Both the position numbers and the translations under genes were made by a program. 64,000 bases of DNA. Source: Dethiothermospora halolimnae (lineage in GTDB: Bacteria; Bacillota; Clostridia; Tissierellales; VENL01). Location: the NCBI RefSeq assembly GCF_037577855.1, contig NZ_JBAKFX010000008.1:1-64000 (forward strand), written 5' to 3'. This document shows, piece by piece, positions 1 through 7,709 of the stretch (within the stretch, counting starts at the first letter, position 1; every line of letters begins with the position of its first letter). The notes below the pieces were generated by a model, which worked only from the letters and a program-made list of their open reading frames with translations, had not been told where the DNA came from and ran no database searches.

Positions 1-119
1 TGCCGCCGACTTCCTTCAGATTCCACCTCACGGTGGACACCCTTGTCTTCAGCTAGCACCTATATCACCTTCGGTGTTCGGGACTTTCACCCTATAGACT
101 GTGTCCATGCTGGGCACAC
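1..119 (-). mobile_element. Class-C group II intron, 5' end (partial)
   Basis: Read on the minus strand from position 119, the sequence starts GTGTGCCCAGCATGG and continues through CTATAGGGTGAAAGTCCCG and GGTGGAATCTGAAGGAAG. This is the domain I start of bacterial class C (IIC) group II introns such as those of Oceanobacillus and Bacillus halodurans, recognised from memory of those sequences. The start GTGTG fits the group II 5' consensus GTGYG. The intron runs off the left edge, so the reverse transcriptase and the catalytic domain V are not visible. It begins two to three bases after the T-run of an intrinsic terminator, which is the insertion habit of class C introns. Confidence 0.85.
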
Positions 120-121
120 AT

Positions 122-155
122 AAAAAAGGATTTTGCCTAGGCAAAATCCTTTTTT
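122..155 (-). terminator. Intrinsic terminator, intron target
   Basis: A near-perfect hairpin (AGGATTTTGCC / GGCAAAATCCT) is flanked by A-runs and T-runs. On the minus strand it terminates the gene that ends at 186. The group II intron starts immediately after its T-tract. Confidence 0.85.
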
Positions 156-185
156 GCTTAAACTAAAACTAAGACTTAAACTCAA

Positions 186-1667
186 TTATCTCCTTGGTTT
201 TGTTGGGGTTAATGGGGTTACTATTTTACCGCTTAGTGGCTCTATATGTAGTAACCAATATCCTACTTTTTCTGTACTTTTCATTTTACTTTCCACCCAA
301 GTTACAAAGCCAGTTGTACCCCTATAGGGTTGATCTGATAGTGTGAATCTGCCAGGCACTCCATAAACATAATACTTTATATCGTTATCCTGTTCTAATA
401 TTCCAAATATATAGTGATCATATCTTCTCATTAGACTTTGACAAGTTGTTGTTCTAGACATAAATGGATAGGGATAGTACATATTTACCATATAATTATA
501 AAATGGTAAAAAACCTTTATAGGCATTTTTCTCATCATATTCAACTTCCCAGAATCTATAATTTTCTAAAGAATACTCGAATGGCTCAACCTCTTGAAAA
601 AATTTAAGTATATTTAAAGTATAATTAGCTACCTGTTCAGCATAATTTACAGCCCTATTATCATAACCCATATTTCCGTTTATGGAGTATCCATACCTAT
701 TATATTTATTATGAAAATTTGTTTCATTATCTTTAATATTCTTTTGTTCTTTCACATAGTAGTCATCCATTTTTCCCTCTATAGTCATATAGCCATCTTG
801 GTTTTTTATATTATTAACTCTATGCTCTTCATATCCTACATCTATAGTTTCATCTTCCATATCTTTTTTCTTCATATGACCATTGACATTATCTTCTTCT
901 ATGTTCTCTTTCTGTTTAGCCTTATTCCTTAATACATTACTTTCAATACCCCTAATAGCTCTAACCTCTTCATGCCCCTCTTCTTTTGTCTCCCAATATC
1001 CTTTTCTTACCTCTTCTTCATATACATCATCATTCATCTCTCTTTCTACTCCAGTCTCTGTATCTTCTATTTCTTCCTTCTCTTCTCTTTTAATCTCTAT
1101 ATCTTTTCTTTCTTCTTTCTTATTTACACTTTCTTCTCTACTTAACTCCTCTACTTCATCTTCAATCTCTCTTTCTACTTTAATCTTTGTATCTTTTACT
1201 TCTTCTTTAGCCTCTATATCTTCTACTTCCCCTTTCTTCTTTACACTTTCTTCTTTATTTAAGTTTCTTATTATCTTTTCTATATCATATTTTTCCCCAT
1301 CAATGTAACCATATAATAGAACCTCAATATCGTTATGTTGCTTTTTCCCTATTAAAACGGTAGCAAATTCATCTATTGATAAATTAGTTTTAAGAACATT
1401 TTCTGGATTGAACTCTGTTGATACATTTCCTCTTCCATTATCAGTTATGGGAATCACACCCATATCAACCCAAGTCATATTATTATCTTTAGATACTAAG
1501 TACCCTCTATAGATGTCATCCTTATTACCCTTAAGTCCCTCAACATTAAAGCTAACTTTTCCCCGTCCATTTCTCACCTCTATTTTTGTATGCCCTTTAA
1601 CTTTACTATTAAAAACCTTCTTTCTACTTTCTAATATTATAAACTTTCTTAAGTATTTTTTAGCCAC
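186..1667 (-). CDS. Hypothetical protein with acidic/basic low-complexity centre (DUF7922-like C-terminus)
   Basis: This 493-residue protein starts with GTG behind a GGAGG site. It has three parts. Residues 1-130 form a compact N-terminal domain. Residues about 130-330 are an E/K/R/D-rich, probably disordered or coiled stretch. Residues about 345-493 are rich in aromatic residues, with HYIFGILEQDN, YYVYGVPGRF, GTTGFVTW and GYWLLHIEP. That last part resembles a clostridial domain of unknown function that I remember as DUF7922; the assignment is from memory. No signal peptide or membrane segment is visible. A possible mother-cell-type promoter lies upstream. A role in the spore is only an inference; the biochemical function is unknown. 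Confidence 0.7.
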   Translation of the reverse strand: MAKKYLRKFIILESRKKVFNSKVKGHTKIEVRNGRGKVSFNVEGLKGNKDDIYRGYLVSKDNNMTWVDMGVIPITDNGRGNVSTEFNPENVLKTNLSIDEFATVLIGKKQHNDIEVLLYGYIDGEKYDIEKIIRNLNKEESVKKKGEVEDIEAKEEVKDTKIKVEREIEDEVEELSREESVNKKEERKDIEIKREEKEEIEDTETGVEREMNDDVYEEEVRKGYWETKEEGHEEVRAIRGIESNVLRNKAKQKENIEEDNVNGHMKKKDMEDETIDVGYEEHRVNNIKNQDGYMTIEGKMDDYYVKEQKNIKDNETNFHNKYNRYGYSINGNMGYDNRAVNYAEQVANYTLNILKFFQEVEPFEYSLENYRFWEVEYDEKNAYKGFLPFYNYMVNMYYPYPFMSRTTTCQSLMRRYDHYIFGILEQDNDIKYYVYGVPGRFTLSDQPYRGTTGFVTWVESKMKSTEKVGYWLLHIEPLSGKIVTPLTPTKPRR

Positions 1668-1696
1668 ACTACTTCCCTCCTTTCAATCCTTATTAT

Positions 1697-1723
1697 CAAT
1701 ATATGTGAAAGTAGGGGAATAGT
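1697..1723 (-). promoter_or_regulatory. Possible sigma-E/K-type promoter
   Basis: On the minus strand, AC is followed after exactly 16 bases by CATATATTG. The last base departs from the sigma-K -10 pattern CATANNNTA. It lies about 30 bases upstream of the GTG start at 1667. It is weaker than the sites in the polysaccharide locus. Confidence 0.35.
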
Positions 1724-1731
1724 TTACAAAA

Positions 1732-1772
1732 AAATAATAGTGAGCCAAAAGCAAGGCTCACTATTATTTTTT
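1732..1772. terminator. Bidirectional intrinsic terminator
   Basis: The arms ATAGTGAGCC and GGCTCACTAT enclose an 8-base loop and have an A-run on one side and a T-run on the other. It can terminate the rnmV-ksgA transcript arriving on the minus strand. Confidence 0.75.
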
Positions 1773-1810
1773 TGTAATTTTAAATTTTAAATTATAAATT
1801 AAAAGATAGA

Positions 1811-1976
1811 AACAAAGGCACCTTCGGTGCTCCTTTGTTCAGTTTAAGGTGCAGATACCAAGGAATTGACAATTCCATAGTTCAATGAGCTGTGGGATTA
1901 CGAATCCCCCAGCAACTAAAAGTAAGTTTACTATTATACTATATAGTCTTAAAATCATCCTGAATATATTCAGACC
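1811..1976. repeat. Intergenic palindrome mosaic downstream of ksgA
   Basis: Three modules found elsewhere in the window lie here. The first is an AACAAAGG...CCTTTGTT hairpin with a CACCTTCGGTG core (1811-1839). The second is a copy of the GGGATTACGAATCCCCC palindrome (1889-1916). The third is CTGAATATATTCAG (about 1959-1973), whose flank GACCCTACAT contains the ksgA stop codon. No coding potential is seen. Confidence 0.75.
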
Positions 1977-2843
1977 CTACATAATACTTTCTATATGATT
2001 AGCTAGCTTAGCGTATTCCTCTATTGTCAAAGTTTCTGCCCTTCGTTTAGGGTCTATATCACAGCTTTCAAGGGCATTTCTTATATCATCCTTTTCTAGA
2101 CCTAAGGTACTTTTACTTAGAGAGTTTAATAAAGTTTTTCGTCTTTTACTAAAGGCTGCCCTTACTATATTAAAAAATAATTTTTCATCCTCCACATTAA
2201 CTTTAGGCTTATTATATACATCTAGACTTATAACCGCTGAGTCTACATTTGGTTTTGGTATGAACACATTTTTCGGTACATCTACTATAATATTTGCATC
2301 ACAATAATATCCAACCGCTATTGATAATGAACCGTAGTCCTTGGTTCCAGGTCCTGATTTCATTCTATATGCCACTTCTTTTTGTACCATTACCACTATT
2401 TTGTCAATATCAAGCCTCTCTTCTAGTAACCTCATAATTATTGGAGTAGTAATATAGTAAGGTAGATTGGCAACTACCTTTACTTTTTTATTATTAAATT
2501 TATCTTGAAATAGCTCCTTTAAATCTATCTTGAGTACATCCCCATTTATAACTTCAAAATTATCATAATTTTCTAAAGTTTCATTAAGAACTGGTATTAA
2601 CCTCTTATCAAGCTCTATTGCAATAACCCTTTCTGCCCTTTCACAAAGTTCCTGGGTAAGGGTACCTATTCCCGGTCCTATTTCTAGTACATAATCATCC
2701 TTTGTTATATTTGATCCGTCACATATATTATCTATAATATTTCCATCTATTAAAAAGTTCTGACCTAAACTTTTTGAAAACCTAAACCCATACTTATTAA
2801 TTATTTCTTTTGTTTTACTTGGGGTATATAATTTTTTGTCCAT
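1977..2843 (-). CDS. rsmA: 16S rRNA (adenine1518/1519-N6) dimethyltransferase
   Basis: The 288-residue protein is full length for the KsgA/RsmA family, which dimethylates two adjacent adenines in helix 45 of 16S rRNA late in 30S assembly. The SAM-binding motif LEIGPGIGTLT is near residue 52, the catalytic NLPYYI motif is near residue 126, and the C-terminal helical domain has FSKRRKTLLNSL near 232. The ATG shares one base with the rnmV stop (TAATG), indicating translational coupling; a GGAGG lies 11 bases upstream inside rnmV. The stop codon falls at the edge of a palindromic intergenic repeat. The rnmV-ksgA pairing is conserved in Firmicutes. Confidence 0.97.
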   Translation of the reverse strand: MDKKLYTPSKTKEIINKYGFRFSKSLGQNFLIDGNIIDNICDGSNITKDDYVLEIGPGIGTLTQELCERAERVIAIELDKRLIPVLNETLENYDNFEVINGDVLKIDLKELFQDKFNNKKVKVVANLPYYITTPIIMRLLEERLDIDKIVVMVQKEVAYRMKSGPGTKDYGSLSIAVGYYCDANIIVDVPKNVFIPKPNVDSAVISLDVYNKPKVNVEDEKLFFNIVRAAFSKRRKTLLNSLSKSTLGLEKDDIRNALESCDIDPKRRAETLTIEEYAKLANHIESIM

Positions 2844-3379
2844 TACCCATCTATCCTCCTAATAGCATCATTAAATTCCTCTCTTGTTATGCCATAGTTA
2901 TTTAACCTTTTTAAAAACTGCTTAGAATTACAATACCCTATTCCCAGTATTCTACCTAATTTACCCCTTCTATTTGAAGAGCCCTCTATTCCTATTAGTT
3001 TATGTAAGAATAGGTCTGTTCTTTTAAACTCAGTTCTACTATCAGTTGATTCTACCCTTACCCTTTTAAGGGCATCTATTATATCTTCAGGCTTTGCATT
3101 TTCGATCCCCACATTATCCCCTTTAATAGCTTTGTCCTTAGGTAAAAAAGCATGTTTGCAATTTTTTACTTCCCTTGAAATCATTTTTCTTATCTTCTCC
3201 CCTGGATAGTCAGGATCTGTAAATATTATTATTCCCTTATTCTTAGCAGCTAATTTTATTCTCTCCATAACACCCTTTGGAAAGCCCAAGCCTCCAGTTG
3301 TTATTATTTCAGCATCAACGGCCCTCTTTATAGCCGCAACATCGTCTTTTCCTTCCACAACTATAACTTCCTTAATCAA
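2843..3379 (-). CDS. rnmV: Ribonuclease M5
   Basis: RNase M5 matures the 5S rRNA precursor in Gram-positive bacteria. The 178-residue protein is of normal length. The Toprim domain shows the catalytic glutamate in IVVEGKDD (residues 5-12) and the acidic FTDPDYPGE motif near residue 54. The C-terminal domain follows. The start is TTG, eight bases after GGAGG. The gene is coupled to ksgA by a one-base overlap and lies downstream of the yabE-like gene, as in Bacillus. Confidence 0.96.
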   Translation of the reverse strand: MIKEVIVVEGKDDVAAIKRAVDAEIITTGGLGFPKGVMERIKLAAKNKGIIIFTDPDYPGEKIRKMISREVKNCKHAFLPKDKAIKGDNVGIENAKPEDIIDALKRVRVESTDSRTEFKRTDLFLHKLIGIEGSSNRRGKLGRILGIGYCNSKQFLKRLNNYGITREEFNDAIRRIDG

Positions 3380-3546
3380 ATTTTTATCCTCCTTTTACTT
3401 TCTTATATATTATTATATCAATATATTTTGTATCTATTGGGTATTTTATAATATTTCCAACCTCTTGCTATCAATAAATTATCATTTATTGATGGTATTT
3501 GCAACAAATTATAAAAGATAATCCAAGGTACAGAGAGGAAAGTACA

Positions 3547-3585
3547 GTAAAAGAGGGCTGGATATATCCAGCCCTCTTTTACTCT
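3547..3585 (-). terminator. Intrinsic terminator containing the stop codon of the yabE-like gene
   Basis: The arms GTAAAAGAGGGCTGG and CCAGCCCTCTTTTAC flank the centre ATATAT. The TAA stop of the gene (3579-3581) lies in the right arm. This is one of several terminators here with a self-complementary A/T core. Confidence 0.85.
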
Positions 3586-4580
3586 AGTATATAAACTCTA
3601 ACTCTTCTTAACCCAAAATCTAATGCTTTTTTTCTATTTTTCATGAATAGGTCTATTCTTTTTCCCTTTATTGCTCCCCCAGTATCCTCTGCTATTGCGT
3701 ATCCATAATCTTTAGTTCCGTCTAATGATTTTATATAAATTTTAGTTCCTAGGGGAATAATTTTGGGATCTACGGCTACAACTCCAGGTCTTACTTTAGT
3801 TCCTGAAGCAGTTATGCCATAATATTTATCTCCGGGCCTTTTCCCTGTACTTTGATAGGATAAATCATAGGCACTGGCAGTCATATCTATGTAGCTTCTA
3901 TAGGTAACTCCACCCCTAGAGGCTACAAAATAATTTTTACTCCCCTTTTCTATTATCCTATTAGTAGGAGTTTCCTTTATATTTTCTTTAACCAGCACTT
4001 CTTCCTTAAGGTCTCCATTTTCATATATCTTTTTTACTTGTATAGTCTTTATTCCATTTTTACCTTTTTGTATCTCCTTACTATCACCTAATGCTAAAGA
4101 ATCATTGGATTTAGTTAAGGTTCTATAGGGTATCTCTTCTTTATAATTTTCTACTATTTCATCTACCTTAGTTACTTTTATCTCTAAACCTTTTTTAATT
4201 TTGTCTTGTAATAATGGGGTTACTTTATCATTATCATCAATAACTATATTCAAATCTTCTAGCAAGGATTTTACATCTTTATGGTTTGAATTCGTTTCTA
4301 TTTTTTTATTACCATTATAAACAGTAACAGGTACAGCCCTCCTTATTACAATTTCCATACCGTCGGTTAATTTGTCCTTTAGTCCAACATTTATATAATC
4401 ACCTTCACCAATGTTAATGTTATTGCCAATTAATAGTTCTTCGGCACTAGATGCCATGGTATTAAAGGCAACCTTCTCATCATCTATTATAACCTTAACT
4501 TCATTAAATAAATGGCTATAAATGCCTAGTCCTATAACCATAATAATTATAACAAAGAATATAATCTTTTTTTTACCCAT
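3579..4580 (-). CDS. yabE: G5 and 3D domain cell-wall protein, YabE-like
   Basis: The 333-residue protein has one N-terminal membrane anchor (residues 5-23). Two ubiquitin-like DUF348 repeats follow (about 27-75 and 80-140), then a G5 domain (about 143-220). The C-terminal 3D domain has the three conserved aspartates in TASAYDLS, VVAVDPKIIPLGT and AEDTGGAIKGKRIDLF. The arrangement matches Bacillus YabE and resembles Rpf/Sps-type resuscitation proteins; the 3D fold is that of lytic transglycosylases. It probably acts outside the membrane on peptidoglycan during growth or spore outgrowth. The ATG start has AAGGAGGTAAG in front. The position upstream of rnmV-ksgA supports the assignment. Confidence 0.9.
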   Translation of the reverse strand: MGKKKIIFFVIIIMVIGLGIYSHLFNEVKVIIDDEKVAFNTMASSAEELLIGNNINIGEGDYINVGLKDKLTDGMEIVIRRAVPVTVYNGNKKIETNSNHKDVKSLLEDLNIVIDDNDKVTPLLQDKIKKGLEIKVTKVDEIVENYKEEIPYRTLTKSNDSLALGDSKEIQKGKNGIKTIQVKKIYENGDLKEEVLVKENIKETPTNRIIEKGSKNYFVASRGGVTYRSYIDMTASAYDLSYQSTGKRPGDKYYGITASGTKVRPGVVAVDPKIIPLGTKIYIKSLDGTKDYGYAIAEDTGGAIKGKRIDLFMKNRKKALDFGLRRVRVYILE

Positions 4581-4740
4581 TTTCTTACCTCCTTATTTAA
4601 CCACCTAGATAAGTTTATTTTAAAAATAATGTTTTGTCAAATTTTTAGCATTTTACTGTTGTCATCCCAGATATTACTATTATTGCTATTACTATCTCTA
4701 TATTATATTAATTATATCCCATATATTTCTTTTTATTCAT

Positions 4741-4766
4741 AAAAAAAATGCCTAAGGGCATTTTTG
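4741..4766 (-). terminator. Intrinsic terminator
   Basis: The hairpin AAAATGCC / GGGCATTTTT carries a run of eight A on the plus strand, which becomes T on the minus strand. It is the second of two tandem terminators behind the P/M-rich gene. Confidence 0.75.
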
Positions 4767-4811
4767 TACAGAGTCCAAGGTGCAAAGGACATAGAAGTAA
4801 TGGGCCCATAA

Positions 4812-4842
4812 ATAAAAGGGACCCTAGGTCCCTATTTAAATT
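4812..4842 (-). terminator. Intrinsic terminator
   Basis: The self-complementary core AGGGACCCTAGGTCCCT is followed on the minus strand by TTTTATTT. It lies 25 bases after the stop of the P/M-rich gene. Confidence 0.7.
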
Positions 4843-4866
4843 ATATACACATTATATACTATATAC

Positions 4867-5340
4867 TTATCTTCTAGGATTCATAGGATCCATTGGATAC
4901 ATTGGATAGTCCTCACCCATATCTGGCATCATTGGATAATTAGGGCATGGTTGATAGCCCGGAGACATGGGTTGCTGATAGTCCATACCTGGCATCATTG
5001 GATAATTAGGACATGGTGGATACATATTTTGTTGCATACATTTCTCCATACAACTTCTCATACATTCCATCATCATAGGATTCATACCCATACCACCCAT
5101 ACCTGGCATAGTTGGATACTGGGGATACTGAGGGTACTGAGGGTACTCAGGATACCTAGGACATTCTGGCTGTCTAAATTCAGGCATTGTAGGTTGCCTA
5201 GGGGGCATTGGATAGTCTATTGGCTCCCTTCTTGGTGTTTCGGGACATTCTATTGGTTCTCGTCTTGGTGGTTTAGGACATTCTATTGGTTCTTTAGGTG
5301 TCTTCTTTTTTCTATCATCATATTTTCTAGATTTTCTCAT
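4867..5340 (-). CDS. Proline/methionine/tyrosine-rich low-complexity protein, possible spore coat protein
   Basis: The 157-residue protein has a basic start (MRKSRKYDDRKKK). Then come three PP(R)REPI(E/D)-type repeats (about 18-50), a run of four YPQYP-like units (about 64-77), a cysteine/methionine block CMRSCMEKCMQQ (about 92-103) and two nearly identical PCPNYPMMP repeats. There is no signal peptide. The composition (P, M, Y, Q, C) resembles small clostridial and bacillar spore coat or exosporium proteins, so a structural coat role is inferred. The start follows AAGGAGTTGATTTA. A candidate mother-cell promoter lies upstream and two terminators follow, suggesting a single-gene unit. Confidence 0.75.
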   Translation of the reverse strand: MRKSRKYDDRKKKTPKEPIECPKPPRREPIECPETPRREPIDYPMPPRQPTMPEFRQPECPRYPEYPQYPQYPQYPTMPGMGGMGMNPMMMECMRSCMEKCMQQNMYPPCPNYPMMPGMDYQQPMSPGYQPCPNYPMMPDMGEDYPMYPMDPMNPRR

Positions 5341-5379
5341 TAAATCAACTCCTTAATATGCTTTAATCTATCTATTAAC

Positions 5380-5405
5380 ATTATATGAAAACTAATAAAT
5401 GGTGT
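5380..5405 (-). promoter_or_regulatory. Possible sigma-E/K-type promoter
   Basis: On the minus strand, AC is followed after 16 bases by CATATAAT, 40 bases upstream of the start codon at 5340. CATATAAT fits the sigma-E -10 box better than CATANNNTA. Confidence 0.4.
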
Positions 5406-5517
5406 TACTATAGATGTCTGTGAAATTTAACTTAGATTTTACATGTAAAAAAAGGATATTGGAGTTTTTTGTCGAATATTGTATTGTGGTGAAATAGCTC
5501 TAAAGGAGGCTAATATA

Positions 5518-7638
5518 ATGAAAAAATTTAAAATCAATAGAAAAACTTTTAGTAAAATCAGTTATAAGATTGTATTTGCTATTCTGTTTTGTTCTATTAT
5601 AATTTCTACAATAGTAGGATTAACAGGATATATTAAAAGTAATAATATTATTACAAAGGAGTCCAAGGAAAAGCTTGAGTATATGTCTAAATATTATGGT
5701 AGCGATTTTAACAGAGATTTTGAAAAGGTTGAAGATATAGCAAATAATCTTAAGTATTTAATAACTTCTAAATTTAATGTTGAGGAGTTAAAAAACAATT
5801 CTAATTACTTAGAAGAATTCAAGGAAAATATAAGTCCAATAGTAAAGGAAATAGCCCAGGAAAGTAGTAGTGCCAAATCTGCATATATATACTTCAATTG
5901 GGAGTTAACAGGAGAATCCCATGATTTATATTATATAGATCATGACAAGAACGGTACAGTGAGTAGACAAGCTCAAGTGGACATTTCCTTTTATAAAGAG
6001 GGTCCAACAACAGATGATCCTAAATCTTGGTGGTTTAAACCTATAGAAGAAAAAAAAGGTGTATGGACTGATCCCTATGTTTGGGAATTTGATGATGGTA
6101 CCAGCGATATTTTTGTATCATATACAGAGCCGGTTTTTATTGATGACAAATTAATAGCTGTTATCGGAACAGACTTTATGTTTGATGATATGAATGAAAT
6201 AATATCCAATCTAAAGATATATAACTCAGGATATGGATTTTTAATGAATAGTAACGGTGACTTTTTAATCCATCCAGAGTTTAAAGGTCAAAATTTTAAG
6301 ACCATGGCAGATGGTAAATTTTCTTCAATAGCTAAAGAGATGTTAAGTAATGACTTTGGTATAACAACATATAAACTAACAGATGGTAAAGAGAAAATAA
6401 CATCCTATACAAAGTTATCAAATGGATGGGTTTTCGGTATAACCCCACCTAGAAGTGAAGTTTTTTCAGGATTAACCTCCCTAAGAAATCTAATTATAAT
6501 TATTCTTATAATAGGTCTAATATTATCATCTATCTTAGCTACTGGTGTGGGACGAATTATATCCAAACCCTTAACAACAATATTTAACCACTTAGATAAA
6601 ATTTCAACAGGAAACTTTAAAGTTTCACTTCCTAAAAAATATTTAAAAAGAGATGATGAAATTGGAAGTTTAGTTAAGTCCCTACTTAATATGCAGGATA
6701 ATCTAAAGTCCCTTATAAGTAATTCTAAGGTAACAGCTCAAAGAGTAAATGTAGCTTCCCATTCACTGGCTTCATCTAGTGAAGAAAGTAGTGCCTCTGC
6801 TGAAGAAATATCCCAGTCAATAGATGAAGTATCAGTAGGGGCATCGGAACAAGCCCGGGATGCAGAAAACACTAATATGCTAATGATAAAACTTAGCGAA
6901 TCCTTTAATGAGTTATCCCTCAACGGGAACAATATATTGTCAAGTATTAAAAGTGTAATTAACGACAATATAAAGGGTGTTAATTTAATAAGAGACTTAA
7001 AAAGTAAGAATGAGTTTAATAATAATTCCATAGATAATATTGAAAGGTCAATTAATAAATTAAGTAATAAAATAATGAACATAGAAAATATTCTAGAGAC
7101 TATAACATCTATTTCAGACCAAACTAATTTACTTGCATTAAATGCTAGTATAGAAGCTGCAAGGGCCGGGGAAGCTGGCAAAGGTTTTGCCGTTGTTGCC
7201 AATGAAATCCGTAAACTAGCTGAACAATCTAATGGTTCTGCTGAGAAAATAAGTAAAATAATTTATGATATACAAGATGAAAATGCTAAAACATCTAAGC
7301 TAATGGATGAAGTGAAACTTAGTTCTTCAGAACAAACTAAGTGTGTTGATTCTGTCAATATATCTTTTGAGAGTATTTCCCAGTCTATTGAGGATATTAG
7401 TAACGAAATTGATAAAACCACCATGCTTATTAGGGATATGAACAATAGTAAAGAAAAAATACTTAGTTCAGTAGAGAGTATATCCGCCATATCAGAAGAG
7501 ACTGCTGCAGCTTCTGAAGAGGTAAATGCATCAATGAAAGAACAGGCAAATACAGTTGAAGAGGTTACTAAGCTGGCAGAAGAATTAAATAGTTTATCAG
7601 ATAAATTACAAAGGGAAATAGATAAATTTAAAGTATAA
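5518..7638 (+). CDS. Methyl-accepting chemotaxis protein with dCache sensor
   Basis: I start at 5518 (ATG, behind AAAGGAGG). An in-frame upstream ATG at 5479 has no ribosome-binding site. The 706-residue receptor has a first membrane helix at about 18-38, an extracytoplasmic dCache-like ligand domain at about 40-310 (with WWFKP and WTDPYVW), a second helix at about 322-345, a HAMP domain to about 400, and a cytoplasmic signalling domain. The conserved tip is QTNLLALNASIEAARAGEAG near residues 534-553. It would pass ligand binding to CheA/CheW. No chemotaxis kinase genes are nearby. It faces a second receptor gene convergently. Confidence 0.95.
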   Translation: MKKFKINRKTFSKISYKIVFAILFCSIIISTIVGLTGYIKSNNIITKESKEKLEYMSKYYGSDFNRDFEKVEDIANNLKYLITSKFNVEELKNNSNYLEEFKENISPIVKEIAQESSSAKSAYIYFNWELTGESHDLYYIDHDKNGTVSRQAQVDISFYKEGPTTDDPKSWWFKPIEEKKGVWTDPYVWEFDDGTSDIFVSYTEPVFIDDKLIAVIGTDFMFDDMNEIISNLKIYNSGYGFLMNSNGDFLIHPEFKGQNFKTMADGKFSSIAKEMLSNDFGITTYKLTDGKEKITSYTKLSNGWVFGITPPRSEVFSGLTSLRNLIIIILIIGLILSSILATGVGRIISKPLTTIFNHLDKISTGNFKVSLPKKYLKRDDEIGSLVKSLLNMQDNLKSLISNSKVTAQRVNVASHSLASSSEESSASAEEISQSIDEVSVGASEQARDAENTNMLMIKLSESFNELSLNGNNILSSIKSVINDNIKGVNLIRDLKSKNEFNNNSIDNIERSINKLSNKIMNIENILETITSISDQTNLLALNASIEAARAGEAGKGFAVVANEIRKLAEQSNGSAEKISKIIYDIQDENAKTSKLMDEVKLSSSEQTKCVDSVNISFESISQSIEDISNEIDKTTMLIRDMNNSKEKILSSVESISAISEETAAASEEVNASMKEQANTVEEVTKLAEELNSLSDKLQREIDKFKV

Positions 7639-7667
7639 ACATTATCACTAGTAAAATTTGTTCTAAA

Positions 7668-7706
7668 TAAAACCCTAGGGACATAATATATACCCCTAGG
7701 GTTTTA
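7668..7706. terminator. Bidirectional terminator between convergent chemoreceptor genes
   Basis: The arms AAAACCCTAGGG and CCCTAGGGTTTT are separated by about 14 A/T-rich bases and have A/T-runs on both sides. It serves the genes ending at 7638 (+) and 7710 (-). Confidence 0.8.
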
Positions 7707-7709
7707 TAT

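Noticed and set aside
133..327. Plus-strand 64-residue frame at the left edge
   Set aside because: It starts inside the terminator hairpin and overlaps the conserved C-terminus of the minus-strand gene.
883..1308. Plus-strand serine-rich frame opposite the first hypothetical gene
   Set aside because: It is the antisense of the E/K-rich low-complexity region, which creates an open frame by composition.
4951..5343. Plus-strand frame rich in H, I and W opposite the P/M-rich gene
   Set aside because: Antisense of the repeat protein; its apparent start lacks a ribosome-binding site.
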